Shown: one piece after another, positions 28,608 through 36,821 of the stretch
Layout: each line of letters begins with the position of its first letter
Position numbering within the stretch: the first letter of the stretch is position 1
Source: Mycolicibacterium flavescens
GTDB taxonomy: Bacteria > Actinomycetota > Actinomycetes > Mycobacteriales > Mycobacteriaceae
Assembly (NCBI RefSeq): GCF_001722335.1
Contig: NZ_MIHA01000003.1
Coordinates: forward strand, 248,001-312,000
Direction: 5' to 3'
DNA length: 64,000 nucleotides
The notes under the pieces: model-generated
Database searches by the model: none
Told to the model about the DNA's origin: nothing
Seen by the model: only the letters and a program-made list of their open reading frames with translations
Made by a program: the position numbers and the translations under genes

Positions 28608-29220
28608 CCGGCCGCCAGTCCGGTGAGCGCCCGAGGTGGCGCAACAGCCGGTCCAGCTCCCCCGCCCCGTCGCGCTGAACCAGTGCGTGCGCGAACGGTG
28701 AGTTCGGCGCATCGCGGATCTCGCCGTCGGGGACCCCCAGCGCGAGCGGCAGCACCGCCGCGAGGACATCGCCCGCCGGCGCGAAGGGCCGCTCCAGGCT
28801 GCGCGCCACATCCCAACCGTGCACGACGTAGTCGACGAAGTGGAATCCGATCGCCAGGGTGCCGGGAACCGTTGCGCCGGGCCCGAATTCAGGCATCGTG
28901 AAGGTCGCCTCCAGTACCCCGGGCGCGCTGAACGCGTCGAGGACATCGGCGGCTGCGGCCGCGTACGCACCACCGGGATCGGCGCGCACGGCGTCGGTGA
29001 CCGTCGCCGGGTCCCAGATGGACAAGGATTTCCCATCACCGCGCGCGGACGCGGCGAAGCCGCGGTGCTGCACCGTCATGTGCGTGATCAGGTCGGCCAG
29101 ATCCCACCCGGCACACGGGGTGGGGCGGCCGAGGTCGCGGGCGGTGACCGTGGCGATGACGTCGACGGTGGCGGTGACGGCTTGTCGGTGCAGGGGGCGG
29201 ATGTCGGAATCAGTATGCAT
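28597..29220 (-). CDS. TIGR03086 family DinB/mycothiol-dependent enzyme-like protein
   Basis: This 207-residue protein has the DinB/MDMPI helical-bundle pattern: WDLADLITHMTVQHRGFAAS supplies the first metal His residues and FHFVDYVVHGWDVARSL the H-x-x-D-x-x-x-H site. Such proteins use mycothiol or act on thiol conjugates; the exact substrate is unknown. It is divergent from a MarR regulator across 51 bases, so the two are likely a regulator-target pair. Confidence 0.82.
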   Translation of the reverse strand: MHTDSDIRPLHRQAVTATVDVIATVTARDLGRPTPCAGWDLADLITHMTVQHRGFAASARGDGKSLSIWDPATVTDAVRADPGGAYAAAAADVLDAFSAPGVLEATFTMPEFGPGATVPGTLAIGFHFVDYVVHGWDVARSLERPFAPAGDVLAAVLPLALGVPDGEIRDAPNSPFAHALVQRDGAGELDRLLRHLGRSPDWRPVSR

Positions 29221-29271
29221 GTACGTATGATGTGCAGAAGCTTATTATTTGTCAACGCTTAACATCACCCT
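29221..29271. promoter_or_regulatory. Divergent promoter region, MarR gene and TIGR03086 gene
   Basis: These 51 AT-richer bases separate two divergent starts. AAGC and GCTT end a 23-base stretch around TTATTATTTGTCAAC, a weak dyad where a MarR dimer could bind. No canonical box is evident. Confidence 0.35.
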
Positions 29272-29703
29272 GTGCCACCGCAGAAGCGCCCCGACCTCGC
29301 TGCGCTGCTCGCTCCGCTGATGCGCCGCCTGATCGCGGCGGAGCGGTCGGTGCTGCAGGCGCACGGGGTCTCGATGTGGGGCTACAGCGTGCTGACCGCG
29401 CTCGACGAGTCGCCGGTGCGCACGCAGGCCGCGCTCGCCGAGGCCATCGGCGCCGACAAGACCCGCATCATCGCGACGCTTGACGAACTCCAGGCGGCCG
29501 GCTTCATCGAGCGCCACCCCGACCCGGCCGACCGCCGCGCGCGCCTTTTGGCGATCACCGACGCCGGCCGAGAGCTCAAGGACACGGCGCAGGCCGAGAT
29601 CCAGCGCAGTGAAGAGCGGTGGCTGTCGGTGCTCGACCCCGCCGACCGGGACGTGTTCTTTCGGGCACTCCACGAGATGACGCGTGTCAAGGACACCCCA
29701 TAA
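29272..29703 (+). CDS. MarR family transcriptional regulator
   Basis: This 143-residue winged-helix regulator contains the HTH TQAALAEAIGADKTRIIATLDELQAAGFIERHPDPADRRARLLAITDAG, including the conserved DxRxR wing. It probably autoregulates and controls the divergent TIGR03086 gene. The GTG start at 29272 gives MPPQKRPDLAALLAPLMRRL. The purine permease follows 10 bases later and may be co-transcribed. Confidence 0.88.
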   Translation: MPPQKRPDLAALLAPLMRRLIAAERSVLQAHGVSMWGYSVLTALDESPVRTQAALAEAIGADKTRIIATLDELQAAGFIERHPDPADRRARLLAITDAGRELKDTAQAEIQRSEERWLSVLDPADRDVFFRALHEMTRVKDTP

Positions 29704-29713
29704 GGTCTGAGGA

Positions 29714-31126
29714 ATGAATCGCCTCGACCGCTTCTTCGAGATCTCCGCGCGGGGAACGACAGTCGCCGCCGAGTTGCGCGGCGGCCTGGTCACGTTCATC
29801 GCGATGGCCTACATCATCGTGCTGAACCCGATCATCCTGTCGAGCTCCGAGGACGTCTCCGGCGGACGGCTGGAGTTCGCCCAGGTGTCGGCGGTCACGT
29901 CGCTGGCGGCCGGCGTCATGACGATCCTGTTCGGGTTGATCGCGCGGTTGCCGTTCGCGTTCGCCGCCGGCCTCGGCATCAACTCGTTCGTCGCCACCAC
30001 CCTGGTCGGGGATCTGACATGGGCCGAGGCGATGGGCCTGGTGGTGATCAACGGGCTGATCATCGTGATCCTGGCCGCGACCGGTCTGCGCCGGCTGGTG
30101 TTCGACGCGGTACCGATGCAGCTCAAACTCGCGATCACCTCGGGCATCGGGCTGTTCATCCTGTTCATCGGGCTGGTCGACGCCGGGTTCATCGGCTCCA
30201 CCGGGCGACCGTCACCACCGGTCGGGCTCGGCGGGGACGGCGGCGGGTCGATCAGCACCGTGCCGACCGTGGTGTTCGCGTTCACGCTGCTGCTGACCGC
30301 CATCCTGGTGGCCCGCAAGGTGCGCGGCGGCATCCTGATCGGACTGGTCGCGGGCACCGTCGTCGCGGTGGTCATCGAAGCCGTCTGGCATCTCGGTTCG
30401 GCCGTCGACAAACCCGGCGGCTGGAGCCTGTCGGTGCCGACGCTGACCGGTTCGCCGTTCGCGCTGCCCGACCTGTCGCTCGTCGGCGCGTTCAGCATGG
30501 ACAGTTTCGGCCGCATCGGGATGATCGCCGCGGTGATGTTCGTGTTCACGCTGGTGTTCGCGAACTTCTTCGACGCGATGGGCACGTTCACCGGGCTGTC
30601 GCGCGAAGCCGGCCTGTCCGACGAGAAGGGCACGTTCCCGCGGCTGAAATCCGCGCTGATCGTCGAGGGCGCGGGCGCGGTCGTCGGCGGTGCGTCCTCG
30701 GCGTCGTCGAACACCGTGTTCATCGAATCCGGCGCCGGCATCGGCGAGGGCGCCCGCACCGGGCTGGCGAACATGGTGACCGGCGCGCTGTTCCTGGCGG
30801 CGATGTTCATCTCGCCGCTGGCGTCGATCGTGCCGACCGAGGTGGCCGCCGCCGCCCTGGTGGTCGTCGGCGCCATGATGGTGTCGCACCTGCGCCACAT
30901 CGACATCACCGACTTCTCGGTCGCGCTGCCGGTCGTCCTGACCGTCGCGGTGATGCCGTTCTCCTACTCGATCGCCAACGGCATCGGCGTCGGCTTCATC
31001 GCGTGGGTGGTGCTGCGCTCGGCAGCAGGAAAAGCCCGCGAGATCAGCCCACTGCTGTGGGTGGTCGCCGCGGGCTTCCTGCTGTACTTCGCGCGAGGGT
31101 GGATCGAGTCGCTGCTCGGGATCTGA
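29714..31126 (+). CDS. NCS2 family purine permease (AzgA/guanine-hypoxanthine type)
   Basis: This 470-residue polytopic protein (about 12-14 transmembrane helices) has the AzgA-like signature RGGLVTFIAMAYIIVLNPIIL at the N-terminus, FAAGLGINSFVA and NFFDAMGTFTGLSREAG, and GASSASSNTVFIESGAGI in the substrate region. It would import guanine, hypoxanthine or adenine by proton symport at the cytoplasmic membrane. The substrate is inferred from subfamily only. Confidence 0.87.
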   Translation: MNRLDRFFEISARGTTVAAELRGGLVTFIAMAYIIVLNPIILSSSEDVSGGRLEFAQVSAVTSLAAGVMTILFGLIARLPFAFAAGLGINSFVATTLVGDLTWAEAMGLVVINGLIIVILAATGLRRLVFDAVPMQLKLAITSGIGLFILFIGLVDAGFIGSTGRPSPPVGLGGDGGGSISTVPTVVFAFTLLLTAILVARKVRGGILIGLVAGTVVAVVIEAVWHLGSAVDKPGGWSLSVPTLTGSPFALPDLSLVGAFSMDSFGRIGMIAAVMFVFTLVFANFFDAMGTFTGLSREAGLSDEKGTFPRLKSALIVEGAGAVVGGASSASSNTVFIESGAGIGEGARTGLANMVTGALFLAAMFISPLASIVPTEVAAAALVVVGAMMVSHLRHIDITDFSVALPVVLTVAVMPFSYSIANGIGVGFIAWVVLRSAAGKAREISPLLWVVAAGFLLYFARGWIESLLGI

Positions 31127-31792
31127 TCAGCTGCCGGCCTGACGCTTCTCCTTCTCGGCGTCGGCCAGGTCTTCGATCCGGTCGGCCTGCGCCCGGGTGA
31201 CCGCGGCGTCGACCTTCTTGTCCTGGGCATCCTCGAGCTTGGCGGCGCTGACCTTCGCCACCGTCTGCTCGGCGTCGGCGATCTCGGCCTCTTCGCGGCG
31301 CTTGGCGGATTCCACGTTCTGCTTGCGCTGCGCAGCGACGTCGTCGGCGCGCTTCTTGTCCTCGACGATGCGCTTCTCGGTGTTCTCGACCGCGGCACGC
31401 TTGCGCTGCTGCGCCTGCTCGCGCGCCCGCTGGGTCTCGCGGGTGGTCTCCTCGAAGGCCTCCTGCTTCTCCTGCGCGGCCTTCTCCTGCGTGGCCTTCA
31501 GGTCGGCCTCGGCCTGCTTGACGTTCTCGGTCGCGGCCTCATCGAGTCGAGCCGCGCGGCGCAGCGCGTCGCTGCGATCGACCAACGTGGTACCGCGCTT
31601 GCGCAGCACCGGATCACCCAGCGCGGTGCCGACGGCGGTGTCGAGCATCCCCACCGACCGTTCGAAGAACAGCCGGGCGGGCGCCTCGTTGTCCATCCGG
31701 GCGACGACCCGGTCGTCGATCACCTGCAGCGGGAACCGGGCCACCTGGTACTGCAGTTTCAGCACGGCTTTGGGTATCGCGGTCAAACTCAT
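31127..31792 (-). CDS. Long coiled-coil protein, paralogue-like neighbour of the CsbD-type protein
   Basis: This 221-residue protein has a short globular N-terminus (MSLTAIPKAVLKLQYQVAR) followed from about residue 75 by a highly charged helical stretch rich in Ala, Glu, Lys, Gln and Arg. Similar proteins are sometimes annotated as IF2 family translation initiation factors because of this low complexity, but no GTPase or IF2 domain is present. ATG at 31792 has AAGGAG seven bases upstream. It lies 39 bases after the similar gene 31832-32380; together they look like a small stress-related operon. Function unknown. Confidence 0.68.
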   Translation of the reverse strand: MSLTAIPKAVLKLQYQVARFPLQVIDDRVVARMDNEAPARLFFERSVGMLDTAVGTALGDPVLRKRGTTLVDRSDALRRAARLDEAATENVKQAEADLKATQEKAAQEKQEAFEETTRETQRAREQAQQRKRAAVENTEKRIVEDKKRADDVAAQRKQNVESAKRREEAEIADAEQTVAKVSAAKLEDAQDKKVDAAVTRAQADRIEDLADAEKEKRQAGS

Positions 31793-31831
31793 GGTCAAGC
31801 TCCTTCGTCGCCGGGTCAGGCGTCGTTGTGG

Positions 31832-32380
31832 TCAGGCGTCGTTGTTGAGGTTCTCGGCTTGGCGCCGGATGCGCGCGGCCTCGGCGTGGGCGGCCCCGGA
31901 TTCCTGCACGGCCTCCCGGTGGTCCTCCACCGCTTCGGCGAGCTGACTGTCGGCGTCGCGGATCTCGGCGCGCTGTTCGGCCTTGGCCTGCTGGGCCTTG
32001 CGCTCGGCGTCCAGTTCGGCCTGGGCGCGCTCCTGGTCGAGTTTGCGGTGCGCCTCCTGCTCGGCGGCGCGCTTCTGCGCGGCCTTCTGGTCTTCCACCG
32101 CGCGCTTCTCGGCGGCGGCCTCGGCGTTGACCGCGGCGCGCTCCTGGGCGCCCTCGCGCTTGGCCTCGACGAAGTCGCTGCGGGCCTCCTGGGCCTCGGC
32201 TTCGGCGACGGCGTCGACGGTGTTGGCCTCCTTGCGTCGCTGCGCCTCGGCCTGCTGAAGCTGCCCCTCGGCGGTCAGCGAATCGTTGCCGGTGACCGCG
32301 CCGAACACCTCTTTGGCCTTGCCCTTCACCGTGTCCATCAGGCCTTCGCGCGCCTGACCAGCTTTATCGTGGTCCGTCAT
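31832..32380 (-). CDS. CsbD-like protein with extended charged coiled coil
   Basis: The product is 182 residues. The first 50 resemble CsbD stress proteins (KAGQAREGLMDTVKGKAKEVFGAVTGND), followed by about 120 residues of Ala/Glu/Arg/Gln-rich helix. CsbD proteins are sigma-B-type general stress proteins in Bacillus; the extension is not part of the classic family. A strong ribosome site (GGAGG, six bases from the ATG) marks the start. It is divergent from the CobW-type gene. Confidence 0.7.
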   Translation of the reverse strand: MTDHDKAGQAREGLMDTVKGKAKEVFGAVTGNDSLTAEGQLQQAEAQRRKEANTVDAVAEAEAQEARSDFVEAKREGAQERAAVNAEAAAEKRAVEDQKAAQKRAAEQEAHRKLDQERAQAELDAERKAQQAKAEQRAEIRDADSQLAEAVEDHREAVQESGAAHAEAARIRRQAENLNNDA

Positions 32381-32471
32381 TCGGGCCTCCTCTCGAGGGC
32401 TAAGGTTCCACGCGCGCCGGGGTCCGAAACACCATGTGTGCCGACGCACAGAGGACCGGCGGCCTGCGATC

Positions 32472-33503
32472 ATGTGTCGCGTGGTGGCCCCGATTCCCGT
32501 CATCGCGCTCACGGGTTACCTGGGCGCGGGCAAGACGACGCTGCTCAACCATGTCCTGCGCCAACCCGGCGCCCGGGTCGGCGTGGTGATCAACGACTTC
32601 GGCGAACTCAACGTCGACGCCGCGCTGGTCACCGGGCAGGTCGACGAACCGGCGTCGATCGCGGGCGGTTGCATCTGCTGCTTGCCCGACGACGGCGGAC
32701 TCGACGAGGCGCTGGCCAAGCTCGCCGACCCGCGACTGGGCCTGGACGCGATCATCGTCGAGGCCAGCGGACTGGCCGACCCGATCGCGATCTCACGCAT
32801 CATCCGCTACAGCGGCGTCGACCGGGTGCGCTCCGGCGGCATCGTCGACATCATCGACGCGGCAGCGCATTTCGACACCGTGGACGACGGGCTCACGCCC
32901 CCTGCCCGGTACGCGGCGGCATCGCTGGTCGTCGTCAACAAACTCGACCGGATCCCCGACGACATCCGCGCCGCCGCGCTCGAGCGGATCGAGCGCCGCG
33001 TGCACGAACGCAACCCGCAGGCCCACGTCGTCGGCGCGGTGGCCGGCCGCATCGACCCTGCACTGCTGTACGACGTCAGCGACACCGCCGCCGAGGACGG
33101 GCAGTTGTCGCTGCGCGAACTGCTGGTCGCCGATCCGGACGAAGACGGGCATCCGCACGTGCACGCCGACTCGGTGACCGTGACCGGCGACGGATGCGTC
33201 GACCCCGGTCCGGTGATCGACCTGCTGGAGAAACCACCCGCCGGCGTGTACCGGCTCAAGGGCACGGTCGCGGTCAGGTACCGCGACCGGACGCGCCGCT
33301 ACGTCGTCAACGTCGTGGGGCCGTCCGTGCACGTCGCGACCGCCCCGGCGGCGGCGCGCGCCAACAGCCTGGTCGCAATCGGCACCCACCTCGACACCGA
33401 CGACGTGCGGGCCCGCCTGTCCGCGGCGCTGCTGCCGCATGCCGGGCCGGCGCCGGCTGCTTCGGTGCGCCGCCTGCAGCGGTACCGGCGGCTCAGCGTG
33501 TAG
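32472..33503 (+). CDS. CobW/COG0523 family metal-chaperone GTPase
   Basis: This 343-residue G3E-type P-loop GTPase has Walker A GYLGAGKTT, the metal-binding C-x-C-C motif in AGGCICCLPDD, VEASGLADP (switch) and the base-recognition NKLD. A His-rich EDGHPHVHADS lies before the C-terminal CobW_C domain (about 230-343). Family members insert or deliver zinc, cobalt or iron. No cobalamin or zinc genes are beside it, so the metal cannot be assigned. Start at ATG 32472; GTGs at 32481 and 32484 are alternatives. Confidence 0.85.
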   Translation: MCRVVAPIPVIALTGYLGAGKTTLLNHVLRQPGARVGVVINDFGELNVDAALVTGQVDEPASIAGGCICCLPDDGGLDEALAKLADPRLGLDAIIVEASGLADPIAISRIIRYSGVDRVRSGGIVDIIDAAAHFDTVDDGLTPPARYAAASLVVVNKLDRIPDDIRAAALERIERRVHERNPQAHVVGAVAGRIDPALLYDVSDTAAEDGQLSLRELLVADPDEDGHPHVHADSVTVTGDGCVDPGPVIDLLEKPPAGVYRLKGTVAVRYRDRTRRYVVNVVGPSVHVATAPAAARANSLVAIGTHLDTDDVRARLSAALLPHAGPAPAASVRRLQRYRRLSV

Positions 33504-33521
33504 GCGGCATATCGTGGTCCG

Positions 33522-34475
33522 ATGAGCTCCGACGGAGAGCGCGCCGGTGTCGAGTTGACCAACCTGGACCAGCCGCTGACCCCGGACGCCGGGGCCACCA
33601 AACGCGATCTGGTCGACTACCTCGACGCGGTGGCCGAGCGCATCCTGCCCGGGCTGCGCGGCCGGCCACTGACCGTGCTGCGGGTGCTGCGCGGCCGCGC
33701 GCCGTTCATGCAGAAGAACGTCCCGAAGTACACCCCGGACTGGGTCAGGACCGTGTCGATGTGGGCCGAGTCGTCACACCGCGACGTCCGCTACGCCCTG
33801 TGCGACGACCGGCGCACGCTGCTGTGGCTGGCGAATCAGCGCGCGGTCGAGTATCACCCCACCCTCGGGTTGGCCGACGACATCTACCGTCCGACCCATC
33901 TGGTGCTCGACCTGGACCCACCGCCGGACAGCGGCTTCGACGCCGTGGTGGCTGCGGCATACCTTGTCCGGCAGGCACTTTCGGACTGCGGGCTGACCGG
34001 GGCGGTCAAGACCAGCGGCGCCAAGGGGGTGCACGTGTTCGTCCCGGTCGACGACAGCGCCCCGGTCGAGGACGTCGCCGCGGCCACCAGGGCGCTCGCC
34101 GCCCGGGCCGAAGCTCTCGATCCCGGGCTCGCCACAACGGCTTTCATCGTCGAAGACCGCGAAGGCAAGGTGTTCATCGACTCCACCCGCTCCGGCGGCG
34201 CGACCGTCGTCGCCGCCTACAGCCCCCGGCTGCGGGAGGGCACCCCGGTGTCGTTCCCGCTGGACTGGTCCGACCTCGACCGCATCAGCCCCCGCGACTT
34301 CACCGTGCACACCGCGCTCGAGGTTCTCGGCGAGAAGGACCCGTGGCACGAGCGCATGCCCGCGCCGCAGCGCCTGCCCCGCGACCTCATCGAGCACGGG
34401 CACACGATCCCGGTCGCGCGGGTGGCCGCGATGCACGAGGGCAAACGACGGGCCAGGGCGCGCCGCACTGATTGA
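33522..34475 (+). CDS. Second LigD-type polymerase-domain protein
   Basis: This 317-residue protein is another stand-alone LigD polymerase-like (AEP) enzyme. Conserved pieces are PFMQKNVPKYTPDWVRT, the metal site HLVLDLDPP, VKTSGAKGVHVFVP and FIDSTRSGGATVVAAYSPR. It is more compact than the enzyme at 26326-27588 and clearly distinct in sequence. A role in gap filling or end joining is inferred from the family. It follows the CobW-type gene by 18 bases and is probably co-transcribed. Confidence 0.85.
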   Translation: MSSDGERAGVELTNLDQPLTPDAGATKRDLVDYLDAVAERILPGLRGRPLTVLRVLRGRAPFMQKNVPKYTPDWVRTVSMWAESSHRDVRYALCDDRRTLLWLANQRAVEYHPTLGLADDIYRPTHLVLDLDPPPDSGFDAVVAAAYLVRQALSDCGLTGAVKTSGAKGVHVFVPVDDSAPVEDVAAATRALAARAEALDPGLATTAFIVEDREGKVFIDSTRSGGATVVAAYSPRLREGTPVSFPLDWSDLDRISPRDFTVHTALEVLGEKDPWHERMPAPQRLPRDLIEHGHTIPVARVAAMHEGKRRARARRTD

Positions 34476-34526
34476 CTCCCCGGCGAACCGGGTATCGCCG
34501 AGCGCATCCGTGCTGAGGGGGTCCCG

Positions 34527-35504
34527 ATGGTGGGCTGGCTGGACAGGCTGCAGCGCCGCCACCGCCGCGTGGGCTTCGTCATCGCGGTGATCTACAAGTA
34601 CGTCGACGACCAGGGCGGCTACCTCGCCGCGCTGATCACCTATTACGCGTTCGTGTCGCTATTCCCGCTGCTGCTGTTGATGACCACGGCGCTCGGGGTG
34701 GTGCTGGTCGGGCACCCGGAGCTTCAGCAGCAGGTGCTGACGTCGACGCTGGCGCAGTTCCCGGTCATCGGCACGCAACTCGAGCGGCCCGACGAACTCA
34801 GCGGCGGTGTCACCGCGGTCGTCATCGGCATCGTCGGCGCCCTGTACGGCGGGCTCGGTGTCGGCCAGGCGTTGCAGAACGCGATGGACTCGGTGTGGGC
34901 GGTGCCCCGGCACAGCCGTCCCGACCCGATCCGGTCGCGGCTGCGCAGCCTGCTGCTGCTGTTCGTGCTCGGGACCGCGGCACTGACCGCGACCGTGCTC
35001 TCGGCGGCCGGGCACGCCACCGCGGACCTGGGTTGGCTGGGCAAGGCCGGAGTCACCGTGCTGACCGTCGCGATCAACGCGGTGATCTGCCTGGTGGCGT
35101 TCCGGGTGACCACGGCGCGGCACCTGACGTACCGCGCGGTGCTTCCCGGCGCGCTGACCGCGGCGGTGATCTGGCAGCTGCTGCAGTGGTTCGGCGCGGG
35201 TTATGTCGCGCACACGGTGAAGACCGCGAGCGCCACCAACAGCGTGTTCGCGCTGGTGCTGGGTCTGCTGGCGTTTCTGTACCTGGTCTCGGTGACGTTG
35301 GTGATGTGCGCGGAGGTCAACGTGGTGCGCGTCGACAAGCTGTATCCGAGGTCGCTGATGACCCCGTTCACCGACGACGTCGAGCTCACCTCGGCCGATC
35401 GCCGGACCTACACGCGTCGGGCAAAAGCGGAGCGGGTCAAGGGTTTTCAGCGAGTCAGTGTGCGGTTCGACGCCGACCGGGACACCACGGGCGGCCAGGG
35501 CTGA
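34527..35504 (+). CDS. YihY/virulence factor BrkB family membrane protein
   Basis: This 325-residue protein has about six transmembrane helices: FVIAVIYKYVDDQGGYLAALITYYAFVSLFPLLLL is the family N-terminal signature (also DUF with Y-x-x-x-x-LFP). The C-terminal tail from about residue 275 is charged and cytoplasmic. Despite the old ribonuclease BN label, the family has no nuclease evidence; function is unknown. ATG at 34527 follows GAGGGGG. Confidence 0.84.
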   Translation: MVGWLDRLQRRHRRVGFVIAVIYKYVDDQGGYLAALITYYAFVSLFPLLLLMTTALGVVLVGHPELQQQVLTSTLAQFPVIGTQLERPDELSGGVTAVVIGIVGALYGGLGVGQALQNAMDSVWAVPRHSRPDPIRSRLRSLLLLFVLGTAALTATVLSAAGHATADLGWLGKAGVTVLTVAINAVICLVAFRVTTARHLTYRAVLPGALTAAVIWQLLQWFGAGYVAHTVKTASATNSVFALVLGLLAFLYLVSVTLVMCAEVNVVRVDKLYPRSLMTPFTDDVELTSADRRTYTRRAKAERVKGFQRVSVRFDADRDTTGGQG

Positions 35505-35597
35505 TCCCAGGTGTCCACGGCCGCGACATCGGTCAGCGGCTTGCGGCGCAACGGGCGATGTCCGCCCGCGGGCCAGCCGACCGCCTGCCCGACACGG
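35505..35597 (-). pseudogene. Possible remnant of a nitroreductase C-terminus
   Basis: On the minus strand a frame without start reads GQAVGWPAGGHRPLRRKPLTDV, which resembles the GWPA...RRPLxxV tail of mycobacterial nitroreductases. The frame continues to a stop at 35447, inside the BrkB gene. No N-terminal part exists. The resemblance is short and may be chance. Confidence 0.28.
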
Positions 35598-35613
35598 CAG
35601 TTCCTGCAAGACA

Positions 35614-35724
35614 AGCAAACTGCTGTCGATGTACGAGGCAGGCACGCTCAAGCTCGACGACATCAACGAGGCGATGAAAGACCTGCGTGCCGGCAACAAC
35701 ATTCGCGGTGTCATCGCGTTCTGA
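35614..35724 (+). pseudogene. Remnant of a zinc-dependent alcohol dehydrogenase C-terminus
   Basis: The frame LLSMYEAGTLKLDDINEAMKD...NNIRGVIAF and stop matches the last about 45 residues of actinobacterial NDMA/mycothiol-type zinc alcohol dehydrogenases. It lacks about nine residues usually found between LKL and the LDxIN element. Nothing upstream encodes the zinc site or Rossmann fold, and no ribosome site precedes it. It is therefore a decayed fragment, not a functional gene. Confidence 0.6.
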
Positions 35725-35819
35725 CCGCGAACCCGGCGGGACGGCCACCAGGTAGAGTCGGACGTTCCAGAGGCTGAGCCCACGCCTGACTGATATGGCC
35801 GTGTCCGTGGGGGTGCGCG

Positions 35820-36776
35820 ATGATTCCGGGATCCAGCGTCGTCTTCGACAGCGACGACCTCGGCGAGACCGAAGACTTCCTCAGCGACGTCTACACCAAG
35901 ATGTCCATCGGCGGGGACGCCGAGCGGGCCGGGGTGTCCATCACCCGCCGCTGGCTCGGCGACATCAGCTTCGACGAACTCGATTTCGGCTTCGACCTGG
36001 CGTTCGACGCGGAGGCCCTGGGCCGGGTCACGTTGTGCCGCGTCCACCGCGGTCACCTGGAGGGCACGATCGGCGGCCACACCGACAACGTGATCAAAAC
36101 GGGCGACGTCGCGCTGGCATCGCCCCCTGAGCTGCCGTACTCGGGGCGGCTCAGCGCAGCCCGCTACGACCTGACGATGTTCGACCCGGATCTGCTCAAC
36201 CGCGTCGCCTCGCCCGGGCCGGACAGTCCCGGCGGGCGGGTACGGCTGCTGGGCACCCGGCCCGTTTCCGAGGAGGCCGCGCGTCAACTGAGCGCCGCCA
36301 TCGGGTTCGTGCGCGAATACGTGGCCCCCGACACCGGCGAGGTCGCGCCGCTGGTCGCGTCCACGGCCGCGACTCTGCTGGCGTCGGTGGTGGTCTCGAC
36401 GCTGCCCACCAACGCCGTGCTGGATCCCGATGCCGGCGATCGGGTCGACGCCCGGCCGGTGCTGCTGCGCCGGGCGATCGCGTTCATCGAATCCAATGCG
36501 CAGGCCGATCTCGCGCTCGCCGACATCGCCGCGGCCGTGCACGTGACCGCCCGCACGCTGCAGTACATGTTCCGCAGACACCTCGACATGACGCCGATGG
36601 AGTACCTGCGCCGGGTCCGCCTCGACCACGCCCACCGGGACCTCCAACTCGCCGATCCGGCCGAGACGACGGTCGGCATGGTCGCCGCCCGCTGGGGGTT
36701 CATCCATGCCGGACGCTTTTCCGGCCTGTACCGTCAGACGTACGGGCGCGCTCCGTCAGTCACGCTGCGCGGGTGA
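35820..36776 (+). CDS. AraC family transcriptional regulator
   Basis: This 318-residue protein has an N-terminal cupin-like sensing domain (about 1-190, AraC_binding type, with VTLCRVHRGHLEG) and a C-terminal double HTH (about 215-318): ADLALADIAAAVHVTARTLQYMFRRHLDMTPMEYLRRVRLDHAHRDL and VGMVAARWGFIHAGRFSGLYRQTYGRAPS. The effector is unknown. It lies directly upstream of the PP2C-B12-STAS operon and could control it, or could have belonged to the genes lost next door. Confidence 0.87.
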   Translation: MIPGSSVVFDSDDLGETEDFLSDVYTKMSIGGDAERAGVSITRRWLGDISFDELDFGFDLAFDAEALGRVTLCRVHRGHLEGTIGGHTDNVIKTGDVALASPPELPYSGRLSAARYDLTMFDPDLLNRVASPGPDSPGGRVRLLGTRPVSEEAARQLSAAIGFVREYVAPDTGEVAPLVASTAATLLASVVVSTLPTNAVLDPDAGDRVDARPVLLRRAIAFIESNAQADLALADIAAAVHVTARTLQYMFRRHLDMTPMEYLRRVRLDHAHRDLQLADPAETTVGMVAARWGFIHAGRFSGLYRQTYGRAPSVTLRG

Positions 36777-36821
36777 TCGTTGCGGTGCGAAGTGGCGCCG
36801 GCCCGGTTGAGGAGGCCAGTT

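Noticed and set aside
31127..31792. Translation initiation factor IF2
   Set aside because: No G domain; similarity would rest only on charged low-complexity helix.
34659..36707. Long minus-strand open frame of 682 codons
   Set aside because: It lies opposite BrkB and AraC genes; its composition (Arg, Gln, His, Gly rich) and lack of motifs mark it as a GC-driven shadow.
36777..36821. Cobalamin riboswitch ahead of the B12 module
   Set aside because: Only 45 bases separate the AraC stop from the phosphatase start, too short, and no B12-box is visible.
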